From CAZDDI01 sp964504195 (GTDB lineage Bacteria > Chloroflexota > Anaerolineae > B4-G1 > SLSP01), in contig CAZDDI010000012.1 of assembly GCA_964504195.1 (NCBI GenBank), positions 23,552 to 87,551 of the forward strand: a stretch of 64,000 nt of DNA, written 5' to 3'. This document shows positions 41,992 to 49,315 of this stretch, one piece after another. The notes beneath the pieces were generated by a model. That model was not told the origin of the DNA. It ran no database searches and was given only the letters and a program-made list of their open reading frames with translations. A program made the translations under genes and the position numbers. How positions within the stretch are numbered: position 1 is the stretch's first letter; every line of letters starts with the position of its first letter.

Positions 41992-42201
41992 TCACCCCAC
42001 CATAATCGTTTGCGTCCCGACAAACTCCGTTTCTAAGACCGGCTGCCCATCCTCTAGCAACATCTCGATAACCTCGTGGAGGTTCTGATAAAGTTCATCC
42101 AGCGTCTCGCCTTGCGAGTGCGCCCCCGCGAAGTTCGGCACATAACCAACGTACAGGCCAGTATCGGAACATTTTTCGACAACAGCAGTAAAGAACATCA
42201 T
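41992..42201 (-). CDS. hicB: HicB-type antitoxin
   Basis: A 69-residue partial-RNase-H-like domain: VEKCSDTGLYVGYVPNFAGAHSQGETLDELYQNLHEVIEMLLED is the typical HicB core. No C-terminal DNA-binding helix is attached, so operon autoregulation may be by another factor. AGGAGGTG lies five bases before the ATG, a strong site, as expected for an antitoxin that must be in excess. Confidence 0.9.
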   Translation of the reverse strand: MMFFTAVVEKCSDTGLYVGYVPNFAGAHSQGETLDELYQNLHEVIEMLLEDGQPVLETEFVGTQTIMVG

Positions 42202-42290
42202 AGTGGCACCTCCTACAAGGACTCTCTGCTCTTTACACTCATTATAGCATAACCTGCCGCGCCACGCGCGCCGATTTCAGCCTTCCGCCC

Positions 42291-42580
42291 CCAGCCGTGA
42301 CCGGCCCAGCACATTCTCTTAGCCACGAATTTCACGAATTAACACGAAGGCCATTGACTCAATTCGTAAAATTCGTGCAATTCGTGGCAAAATCTCCCCC
42401 CGCCAGCGCATGGATGCGCGCCTCCAGCCGTGACCGGCCCGACCCGCCCTCTTAGCCACGAATTTCACGAATTGACACGAAGGCCATTGTCTCAATTCGT
42501 AAAATTCGTGTAATTCGTGGCAAAATCTCCCGCCAGCGCGTGGATGCGCGCCCCCAGCCGTGACCGGCCCGACCTGCCCC
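42291..42580. repeat. Composite tandem repeat, 133/130 bp period
   Basis: CCAGCCGTGACCGGCCC occurs at 42291, 42424 and 42554. Each unit joins a GC-rich part (GCATGGATGCGCGCC) to a full CACGAATTT palindrome (42320-42390, 42455-42523). Two full units and the start of a third. Confidence 0.88.
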
Positions 42581-42594
42581 TGTCGGAAAGAGTT

Positions 42595-42648
42595 CAAGCA
42601 AAGGCACCAAGCTGCAAAGATTTCTTGGCGACTTGGTGCCTTTGCTTG
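42595..42648 (-). terminator. Long hairpin downstream of the AIPR gene
   Basis: Perfect 17 bp inverted repeat CAAGCAAAGGCACCAAG with a 20-base loop, 50 bp after the AIPR stop codon on the minus strand. No clear T run. Confidence 0.55.
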
Positions 42649-42697
42649 AGATGGCCGCCTTTTGTGATACGGTTGCGTAGACTTGTCCTCCACAAAT

Positions 42698-44374
42698 TTA
42701 CCACAATTGATCTATATATGCCTCAATACAACTACATTTGTTATTATTTTTAAATATGTTTGCCAAATAAGATTCTGAATATTTCTCATTAACTGCTTTT
42801 ATAGCTAGTTCAACTGCTTTAGCAGTAATGTTAGGAATGGCTTTCAATATTTCATTGATATCCAAATTAGGATCATCCAGGCCTGAAAGATCTAAGTGCC
42901 TAAACACTTGCCGAGCCAAAAAACGATTTCCATGAACAGGCAACATTGCATCACGTCCGTGATAACTACCTTGCTGATTCTTTAGTTCAATATCCACTGC
43001 ACGATGCATTTGAACTAATCGCCATAGTCTAGTGCTAGAAACATTAGGATTAAACAAAGCTCTATATGGAGCTTTCGTAACATCTTCCCACAACACACCA
43101 ATGCCTTTTTTCGCTTGCATAGCATAAGAGAGCTCAGAATGAGCACTTGCAAGTACCACAGTAGCTTCTGTTAAATCAAATCCTTTACTTGGTTCATCAA
43201 TACTATATCCAGATTTATAAACATATGTGATTCCCTCAAGTTGTAATTCAGTTCTCAAACGTTCTTGTTGTGTATCAAGTGAAACAAAGTCTCGCTTCTC
43301 TATGCGATTTTGAGTATTTGTAGCCCGTGTTACACGAACTGAAAAATCAGTTGGACACCCTTCGAGTGAGATAAAGCGAACCATTACAGATGCTCTTGCA
43401 ACACTAGTAGGATCCTTATCATTAGCTTTAGCGATTGCTCCTACCGTTTGAGCTCCATTTACAATACTCACATCCGTACATTCAAATACCCCACTATCTC
43501 GTGACGGACCACCTAAAGGTTTCTTCTTTATAGCGCTACACAATGCTGTTATGCCATTGTTAAAATACCAGAAATTTTCCGGCTCCTTAGATAATGTTTG
43601 AGTAATATCTTGGTTAATGTTACTATCAGCAAGGAAAGAACGTATATTTGGAGCAAATAGTTTTGAATGATAGGTGTACCAATTTGCTATCTCACTTGCA
43701 GAAATACGACCATAATATGCAGGAAAGGGCTCTTCCATATATCCCCAATCACGCAATACAATTTCAAAGTTTATCGGAGCCCCAAGAGCTCCAGTTGCAA
43801 TAATATGATGCAATTGACTTTGTTTAAATGTGCGCAATTCCATTACATCAGCAGAATCATTCATGTCATACAGAAAGTCGTTTAGATCTCGTAATATTTC
43901 TTCACTTAGATTTGATTGTCCTGTATAAGCTAACACTAGAATTATTCTAGTATTTGCGTCAGCTAAAGCTGTTTCGATCTCTTTCTGATGTTTGTTTACT
44001 TTTTTATTGAAACGATCTAGTTTTATGGTGATTAAATCCTTAACTCCCTGAATAAATTTCTGCGCATCGCCTCTTTCTATGCTACCTGCGCCATCGTGAC
44101 GCCATTTTGATTGAACCAAGTATAAGGTTTTCTTAGACTCATGAAAGAAGATCGCGTCTAGCCCATTATCATGAAACCCATCAGTAACACTAGCAGCAGC
44201 TTGTATTGGCTCCACGTTGGCATCGATATGAATTACGAATGCCGCAAGAGAACGCGAAAGAAAAATGGATTCATAATCTTTAGCTGATTTTTCTGTGCAA
44301 TCGGTCATATCTATTTGTTCATGAAACAACGAAGTAAGATGGGCCTTAATTTGATTAACATGAATAACGCTCAT
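42698..44374 (-). CDS. AIPR-family phage-resistance protein with N-terminal nuclease-like site
   Basis: 558 residues, clearly AT-rich unlike its neighbours, so probably acquired. Residues 60-92 hold a PD-(D/E)xK-like site: Asp73 in GLDAIFF and Gln88-Ser89-Lys90 in LYLVQSKW, the Q-x-K form seen in Mrr-type nucleases. The AIPR core follows, with FNNGIT at 271-276 and VNGAQT at 305-310, both hallmarks of this abortive-infection family, then RVTRATNTQNRIEKRDF and ADATVV-like stretches. It stands alone, with its own promoter and AAAGGA ribosome site. Proposed as a single-gene anti-phage system; the trigger is unknown. Confidence 0.85.
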   Translation of the reverse strand: MSVIHVNQIKAHLTSLFHEQIDMTDCTEKSAKDYESIFLSRSLAAFVIHIDANVEPIQAAASVTDGFHDNGLDAIFFHESKKTLYLVQSKWRHDGAGSIERGDAQKFIQGVKDLITIKLDRFNKKVNKHQKEIETALADANTRIILVLAYTGQSNLSEEILRDLNDFLYDMNDSADVMELRTFKQSQLHHIIATGALGAPINFEIVLRDWGYMEEPFPAYYGRISASEIANWYTYHSKLFAPNIRSFLADSNINQDITQTLSKEPENFWYFNNGITALCSAIKKKPLGGPSRDSGVFECTDVSIVNGAQTVGAIAKANDKDPTSVARASVMVRFISLEGCPTDFSVRVTRATNTQNRIEKRDFVSLDTQQERLRTELQLEGITYVYKSGYSIDEPSKGFDLTEATVVLASAHSELSYAMQAKKGIGVLWEDVTKAPYRALFNPNVSSTRLWRLVQMHRAVDIELKNQQGSYHGRDAMLPVHGNRFLARQVFRHLDLSGLDDPNLDINEILKAIPNITAKAVELAIKAVNEKYSESYLANIFKNNNKCSCIEAYIDQLW

Positions 44375-44400
44375 AATTATCCTTTCGTGATGTAGAGATT

Positions 44401-44428
44401 AGTATATAAAATAGCAACTTATTAGCAA
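44401..44428 (-). promoter_or_regulatory. Promoter of the AIPR gene
   Basis: Minus strand TTGCTA (44423-44428) and TATACT (44401-44406), 16 bases apart, about 27 bases before the start codon. A second TTGCTA at 44412-44417 makes the -35 choice uncertain. Confidence 0.6.
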
Positions 44429-44504
44429 TAGACGAAAAATAACTTTCCCAAATTACCCCCGAAAACCTGGGGAAATGGTCTAAAATGGGGGAACTTATTT
44501 TTAA

Positions 44505-44635
44505 CTTTAGGTTCCGCTAAGTTGAAAATGCCACTGCATATGGTTTTCGTGCTTATCAAAACACTAGATATGGCACATCAAATTGTACAAGAACATCGAA
44601 AACAGCCTAAAAACTCATTTTAGCGGAACCTAAAG
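44505..44635. mobile_element. MITE-like element, 131 bp, 16 bp terminal inverted repeats
   Basis: Ends are CTTTAGGTTCCGCTAA and its exact reverse complement. TTTTAA directly flanks both ends (44499-44504 and 44636-44641), as expected of a target-site duplication, though AT-rich chance matches are possible. The inside has no reading frame. Its mobilising transposase is not in the window. Confidence 0.65.
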
Positions 44636-44732
44636 TTTTAACCATTCCTAAACAAGTATATAAAATACTTGCTCTTGGAATTCAGGAAGCAGACTTGTCG
44701 CCTGCTCCCTCTCTCCCATCCCCTATAACAAA

Positions 44733-46937
44733 TTATAGCACACCTCTCCCCTTCAACACCTTCACCATCGCATTGACCACATGGATGCCCTTCGTCCCGC
44801 GCCCGAACGTCGCATCCAGGCCCGTCTCGGCGGCCATCTCGCGGTTCACCTGCGTCCCGCCGGCAATCAGGATGATCCTATCGCGGATGCCGCGCTCCAC
44901 GCACAAGTCCGCCAGCCGCCGCATCTGCGCGCGATGCACGTCGTTGTGGCTGATGATGGTGGAAATCAAAATCGCGTGCGCGCCGGTCTCGATAGCGGCG
45001 TCAATCAACTTGCTCACCGGCACGGAGGTGCCCAGGTAATGGTACTTCACGCCGTACTTCTCGATGCCGCCGTGCTTGATGTCGAGGATTTCGCGCAAAC
45101 CCACGCTATGCTCGTCCTCGCCCACCGTCCCGGACACCACCGTGAGGCCCACCTGCTTCACCGCCGCGCGCAGCTCCTCTTCCGGCAGGATCACCTCTTT
45201 CTCCGGGATTTTGAGCGTGGTCACGTCCACATCGAAGCCCACCTTGCCCTTCACCTCCACAAAACAGCCCTCGGCGGGGTGCATCACTTGGAGGTTGACC
45301 ACCTGCGGGTCGGCGAGGCCCATCCGCTTCGCCATCTCCACGCCGTAGGCGGCGGCGAAATCCTCCGCCAGCGGCACGAAGAATTGCAGCAGCACAGTCC
45401 CATCGCCCGCCCATTCCGCTTCCGGCTTCACCAGCGTGCCCTTGCGGTAGGGATAGGTCGCCTCCAGCCGCTTGTCCGCGCTGTCCTCTGGATCGAGTTC
45501 ATCAATGTAGACGATTTTTTCCGGCTTGCAGAGCGTGCAGCCGCCGATGAGGTCGCAGGCATGGGCCACGCCCGCCGGGAGATGGTTCTGGCCGAAGTGG
45601 TCGCACACGGGCGCGAGATAGTCCGGGTCGCGGGCCACGATGCTATCCGCTGCCACGCCGCCCTTCCCGTTGCGGGCGATGCCGTCGCCGTTACGCTCCG
45701 GGTACTTGCCCGAATCCACAAAAAAGCCCTTTTCCACCGCCGCAAAATACCCGCCGATTTCGAGGATTTCTTCCAGGAAGGCTACAGCGCGCACTTTGAG
45801 ATCGCGCACCATCTCACCCAGCGGCCCCTCGTGGTTGATGCTCAACAGCTCCTTGATGCCATCGAGCGCGGCCCAGGTCTGCTTGACGGTCTGCACGCCG
45901 CGAATGTTGTTGTAGTGCCAGGGCACGTTGCGCCCCTCGTCGGGCGTGATGGTGCTCTGGATGTCCGCGCTGGTGAGCATGGAAATCAGCGTATCCACCG
46001 TGTGCGTGCGGATGGCCTCCTCGATGTCGGCCTCGATGTACCGCGTGTTCTGCTGCGCGCGCATCTTGTACTCGGAGAACACATCGCGCAGGGCCACCGC
46101 GTAGGGCAGGTCGTACCAGAGTTTGGGCGCGGGCGGCGCGTCCGGCGGCACGGTGGAGAGGCCGATGAGTTCCTTATCCATCCCTACGGCTACGGAGAAG
46201 GCGCAGTTGATGCCATGCTGCACCATCAGTTCGGGCATCACCAGCCAGCCGGCCTTGGCGGTGGCGTTGGCGTTGTGCGCGCCGTCAATCTGGAAGATGC
46301 GCGCCCCGGCCATCACTCGCTTGGCTTCGGCGGCGTCCACAAACGAGCGGTACATATTCACGTTGCGGTACAGCACGTTGTACTGTGGATCCTGGTGCGC
46401 GCCGTTGATGCCCTCCTCGGCGAAGAGCACGGCCACTTCCGGCCCGGCCACGCCGGAGACGTAACTGTGAAAGTTGATAGGGCGGCCCACCTCGTCCTCG
46501 ATCATATCGCACGCCTTGCGGCTGGCGCGAATCTGCTTGCGCGTAATCGGCACGCCGCCCACGCCCTCCGGCGTCCCTTCGAGCAGCCCGTCAATGTGAC
46601 TCTGGCCCGTCGTGCGGATGACCATCAGATGGTCGGCACCGTGCCAGGCCGCCATGCGCATCCGGCGGATATCATCCTCGAAGCGCCCGGAGGCAATCTC
46701 GGTGGTGACAACGCACGCAGGCTGCGGGTCAATATGGTCGAAATACTTGGAGGCGGGCAGGCCGATGCTATTCTTGAGCGGCGTGGACATATCGCGGAAA
46801 TGGAACGGCCCCATCTCCACGCCCTCTGCGGGCACCTCCCGCCACGTCCACCCCTTCCGCTGCGGGTGATAATCTTCCAGGTCGGTCAAAATTTCTTCGA
46901 TGTCTAACTTTTGCTTGGGATCAAGTTGTTTGGTCAT
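44733..46937 (-). CDS. oraE: D-ornithine 4,5-aminomutase, large subunit OraE
   Basis: B12- and PLP-dependent radical enzyme that moves the amino group of D-ornithine to give 2,4-diaminopentanoate. About 734 residues from ATG 46937 (MTKQLDPKQKL); an ATG at 46943 is also possible. The N-terminal TIM-barrel includes IGLPASKYFDHIDPQP and FHSYVSGVAGPEVAVLFAEEG. The C-terminal Rossmann domain holds the cobalamin motif Asp608-x-His610-x-x-Gly613 and LIAGGTQVN. Ends the ornithine operon, just after oraS. Family and length match OraE, not lysine 5,6-aminomutase, whose subunits are split differently. Confidence 0.92.
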   Translation of the reverse strand: MTKQLDPKQKLDIEEILTDLEDYHPQRKGWTWREVPAEGVEMGPFHFRDMSTPLKNSIGLPASKYFDHIDPQPACVVTTEIASGRFEDDIRRMRMAAWHGADHLMVIRTTGQSHIDGLLEGTPEGVGGVPITRKQIRASRKACDMIEDEVGRPINFHSYVSGVAGPEVAVLFAEEGINGAHQDPQYNVLYRNVNMYRSFVDAAEAKRVMAGARIFQIDGAHNANATAKAGWLVMPELMVQHGINCAFSVAVGMDKELIGLSTVPPDAPPAPKLWYDLPYAVALRDVFSEYKMRAQQNTRYIEADIEEAIRTHTVDTLISMLTSADIQSTITPDEGRNVPWHYNNIRGVQTVKQTWAALDGIKELLSINHEGPLGEMVRDLKVRAVAFLEEILEIGGYFAAVEKGFFVDSGKYPERNGDGIARNGKGGVAADSIVARDPDYLAPVCDHFGQNHLPAGVAHACDLIGGCTLCKPEKIVYIDELDPEDSADKRLEATYPYRKGTLVKPEAEWAGDGTVLLQFFVPLAEDFAAAYGVEMAKRMGLADPQVVNLQVMHPAEGCFVEVKGKVGFDVDVTTLKIPEKEVILPEEELRAAVKQVGLTVVSGTVGEDEHSVGLREILDIKHGGIEKYGVKYHYLGTSVPVSKLIDAAIETGAHAILISTIISHNDVHRAQMRRLADLCVERGIRDRIILIAGGTQVNREMAAETGLDATFGRGTKGIHVVNAMVKVLKGRGVL

Positions 46938-46967
46938 AGTCATAATACCTCTATTGGTGAAAGGGTG

Positions 46968-47032
46968 CGTGAAACATGATGCGTGAAACGTGAAGATTTC
47001 TCTGATCACGTTTCACGTTTCACGCATCACGC
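46968..47032. repeat. GTGAAAC palindrome between oraS and oraE
   Basis: GTGAAACATGATGCGTGAAACGTGA faces TCACGTTTCACGTTTCACGC across a TTTCTCTG loop. The distal arm overlaps the last codons of oraS (stop at 47027). Confidence 0.8.
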
Positions 47033-47380
47033 AAATAGCCCCTGCAAGGCTTCCTTGTCTTCCAGAATAGCCGCCGCCGCCGCGCGCACATCCACCCCGC
47101 GCTTCTCCGCGACCTTCAGCACCACATGGCCCGCGCCCTTGCCGAGCAAGCCCGCCTCCAGCACGCGGCTCACCACACCCTGCGAGCTGACGCTATCCAC
47201 GCCCATCCGCAGCAGCACCGCCCGCTCAATCGAGGGCGACGTGTGCGTCTGAGCCAGCTCCACGATAGGCACCATCATCTCATTGCAGAGCTCCCAGAAA
47301 CGGGTCTTCAGTTGCTCGTCGCTCAGCTGCTCCAGCCGCGCGCGCCGTTCTTCAAATTTGGCGATACGATCTTGAGTCAT
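47027..47380 (-). CDS. oraS: D-ornithine 4,5-aminomutase, small subunit OraS
   Basis: Small partner of OraE in the aminomutase heterodimer. About 117 residues from ATG 47380 (MTQDRIAKFEERRARL), preceded by AGGAG eight bases away. Motifs include FWELCNEMMVPIVELAQTHTSPSIERAVLLRMGVDS and the alpha-helical tail VAEKRGVDVRAAAAAILEDKEAL. Size and sequence fit known OraS. The C-terminal codons run into a repeat palindrome. Confidence 0.9.
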   Translation of the reverse strand: MTQDRIAKFEERRARLEQLSDEQLKTRFWELCNEMMVPIVELAQTHTSPSIERAVLLRMGVDSVSSQGVVSRVLEAGLLGKGAGHVVLKVAEKRGVDVRAAAAAILEDKEALQGLFA

Positions 47381-47455
47381 AAAAATCGCTCCTATGTTCA
47401 ATGATTTCTTGTTGAAGTCTTGTAGTCAGGTAGTCGCTAGTCAGAGACTACCTGA

Positions 47456-48862
47456 CTACTCGACTACCTGACTTCTTACCCAGTCCACCGATTTCTTTAT
47501 ATCGGCGGCCAGGAACGCATACTCAACTTCCGTCCACTCCGCCACCGGCAGCGCATTCGCCGCGTTCTTCAGATACGAGTGCCGCAGCTTGTCCATATCC
47601 TGCACGCGGCCCTGCACCTGCTCCAGCCGCTCCGGGATGACAATGCTCTGCCCTGGGACATTCTCTTTCGGGTCGCCGCGCCGCACTTCGATGCCGTTGG
47701 CGCGCGCGAAGGCGAGCTGGCTGTTGTGATGTTTGCCCGCGCCGGTGTACTCGGTCTCCTGCACCACCACCAGCTGGTCTTCCCGCATCTGCCGCGCCAG
47801 CGTGACCGCCGCCGTGAGGCTGATGTTGCCCGCCGGCCCGCGCTCGATGCCCTCCAGCTTGGTGAGCAGCTCCGTGATGTAGAACACCTCACCCTGCGAC
47901 ACCAGCTGGTACTCGTCCATGTAGCGCAGGCTGCGCGCCGCGTTGCGCGGCACATCCACGCGATCGGGCCAGGTGGCGAACGGCACGCCGAAGCCCGTAT
48001 GCCCGGTGGTGAACGACTTGCGGTTGAAGTCGCGGTCGGAGGCCATGTGCAACCCGCTCAAATCCACCGAGCAGGCCACGATGCGCGCCTCCGCACAGCC
48101 CGCCTCAAGCAGCCCCCGCGCCGTGCCGGTGAGATTCCCGCCGCCCGCGTGCGTAATCACCACCGCGTCGGGGTCTTTGCCGTAGCGCGCGCGCACCTGC
48201 TCCGCAATCTCATAGCCCAGGCTCTCCACGCCGCGAATGCCGAACGGCGTGTAGAGGCTGGCGTTGAAGAAGCCCGTCTCCTCCAGCGTGCGGAGCAGCA
48301 TATAGAAGAGCTCCGGCCCGACGGAGAGCTTCAGCACCTCCGCGCCGTAAGCCTCGCACTTGCGCCCCTTCTCCACGATTTCCGGCTGTCCCACGCCCCG
48401 GCTGTCGAAGACCTCCTGCACGATGATGGCCTTCAGTCCGCGCTGCGCCGCCTGCGATGCGACCGCCGCACCGTAGTTGCCGCTGGTCGCGGCAATCATC
48501 CCCGCGTAGCCCTTGAGCTGGGCCTGATACGCGCTAATCGCGGCGCGGCGGGCCTTGAAGCTGCCGGAGGCGTTCGCGGCCTCGTCCTTGAGCAGAATCG
48601 TCGCGCCCATGCCCGGCGCGGAGATGCGGCGCACAGCGGCGGTGAGATTGCGCAGCTCGAACAGCGGCGTATCGCCCACCTTCGTCTCCCGCTGAATGCG
48701 GCGGATGTCGTCCATCGTATAGCCCGTCTCGCGCATCATGCCCTCGTAATCGAAGGCAATGGTGCTCTGGATGTAATCGTCGTAATCAATCCCCAACGAG
48801 CGCTTCATAATCTCATTCTTGCGCGCCATCACAGCAGCGTAGGATGTATCGTAAGTTGTCAT
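47456..48862 (-). CDS. ortB: 2-amino-4-oxopentanoate thiolase, beta subunit OrtB
   Basis: PLP enzyme of the threonine-synthase fold that, with OrtA, splits 2-amino-4-oxopentanoate with CoA into D-alanine and acetyl-CoA. About 468 residues from ATG 48862 (GAGGAG seven bases ahead). The PLP lysine lies in NASGSFKARRAAI near residue 100, the phosphate-binding loop is THAGGGNLTGTA near 245, and ERGPAGNISLTAAV follows. Second or third gene of the operon, after ortA. A tandem AGTC-type heptad repeat begins in its last codons (47421-47475). Confidence 0.92.
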   Translation of the reverse strand: MTTYDTSYAAVMARKNEIMKRSLGIDYDDYIQSTIAFDYEGMMRETGYTMDDIRRIQRETKVGDTPLFELRNLTAAVRRISAPGMGATILLKDEAANASGSFKARRAAISAYQAQLKGYAGMIAATSGNYGAAVASQAAQRGLKAIIVQEVFDSRGVGQPEIVEKGRKCEAYGAEVLKLSVGPELFYMLLRTLEETGFFNASLYTPFGIRGVESLGYEIAEQVRARYGKDPDAVVITHAGGGNLTGTARGLLEAGCAEARIVACSVDLSGLHMASDRDFNRKSFTTGHTGFGVPFATWPDRVDVPRNAARSLRYMDEYQLVSQGEVFYITELLTKLEGIERGPAGNISLTAAVTLARQMREDQLVVVQETEYTGAGKHHNSQLAFARANGIEVRRGDPKENVPGQSIVIPERLEQVQGRVQDMDKLRHSYLKNAANALPVAEWTEVEYAFLAADIKKSVDWVRSQVVE

Positions 48863-48884
48863 AATTTTACTCCTCGGAAATGCA

Positions 48885-48953
48885 GCCACGAATTACACGA
48901 ATTAACACTAATTTTTTAACAAATTCGTAAAATTCGTGCAAATTCGTGGCTAA
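48885..48953. repeat. CACGAATTT nine-mer palindrome, copy 4
   Basis: GCCACGAATTACACGAATTAACAC on one side and AATTCGTAAAATTCGTGC plus ATTCGTGGC on the other (given in parts). It separates ortA from ortB and touches the ortA stop codon at 48950. Confidence 0.85.
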
Positions 48954-49237
48954 AGCTCTTCCGCCTCCGTGCCAATCGTGAGCAGCTCCGGCACGGTCTC
49001 GCCGAAGCTGTGCGCGTAGCCGGGATTCACCACCCGCAGCGTGCCGCACATCTCGCGCCCGATGATGGTGCGGATGGTCGCATCCTGCCCCAGCTCCGCA
49101 TCTTCCGCCAGGAAACCCGCCACGCGCAGCATATACGGCGTCGCCTTCGTCTCCGGCGGCAGCGTCGGCGCGCGCTCTTCCGGCGTCAACACGGTTTGTT
49201 CGATTTCAACCCATGTGCCAGTAGAAATAATCGTCAT
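48950..49237 (-). CDS. ortA: 2-amino-4-oxopentanoate thiolase, alpha subunit OrtA
   Basis: Small partner of OrtB, 95 residues: VEIEQTVLTPEERAPTLPPETKATPYMLRVAGFLAEDAELG, and REMCGTLRVVNPGYAHSFGETVPELLTIG near the end, patterns I recall from known OrtA. It probably forms a cap on the catalytic subunit. GGAGGA lies three bases before the ATG at 49237. The stop codon falls at the edge of a palindromic repeat. Confidence 0.88.
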   Translation of the reverse strand: MTIISTGTWVEIEQTVLTPEERAPTLPPETKATPYMLRVAGFLAEDAELGQDATIRTIIGREMCGTLRVVNPGYAHSFGETVPELLTIGTEAEEL

Positions 49238-49252
49238 AGTTCCTCCCCATGC

Positions 49253-49315
49253 GTGATGCGTGAAACGTGAAACGTGACCAGAAAATCACGTTTCACGCAT
49301 CACGTTTCACGTTTT
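49253..49315. repeat. GTGAAAC heptad palindrome between ord and ortA
   Basis: Tandem GTGAAAC and GTGATGC heptads face TTTCACGCATCACG-type heptads across CCAGAAAA. It abuts the ord stop codon at 49314. Confidence 0.85.

Larger units (their letters stand above)
42202..42697. other. Gene-free stretch with composite tandem repeat
   Basis: Filled by the 133 bp composite repeat (42291-42580) and a hairpin (42595-42648). Open frames that can be drawn through it only translate the repeats. Confidence 0.7.
44375..44732. other. AT-rich gene-free stretch with MITE-like element
   Basis: Between the AIPR gene and oraE. Holds the AIPR promoter, an imperfect palindrome of CCCC/GGGG words near 44453-44492 and the element at 44505-44635. 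Confidence 0.6.

Noticed and set aside
42319..42693. Minus-strand frame of 124 codons.
   Set aside because: It only translates the tandem repeat units (HELHEFYELR-type patterns appear twice).
44781..46907. Very long open frame on the plus strand opposite oraE.
   Set aside because: It is His/Arg/Leu-rich, matches no family, and results from GC-rich codon positions of oraE on the other strand.
47579..48919. Long plus-strand frame opposite ortB.
   Set aside because: Antisense artefact of GC-rich codons; ortB has clear PLP motifs and a ribosome site.
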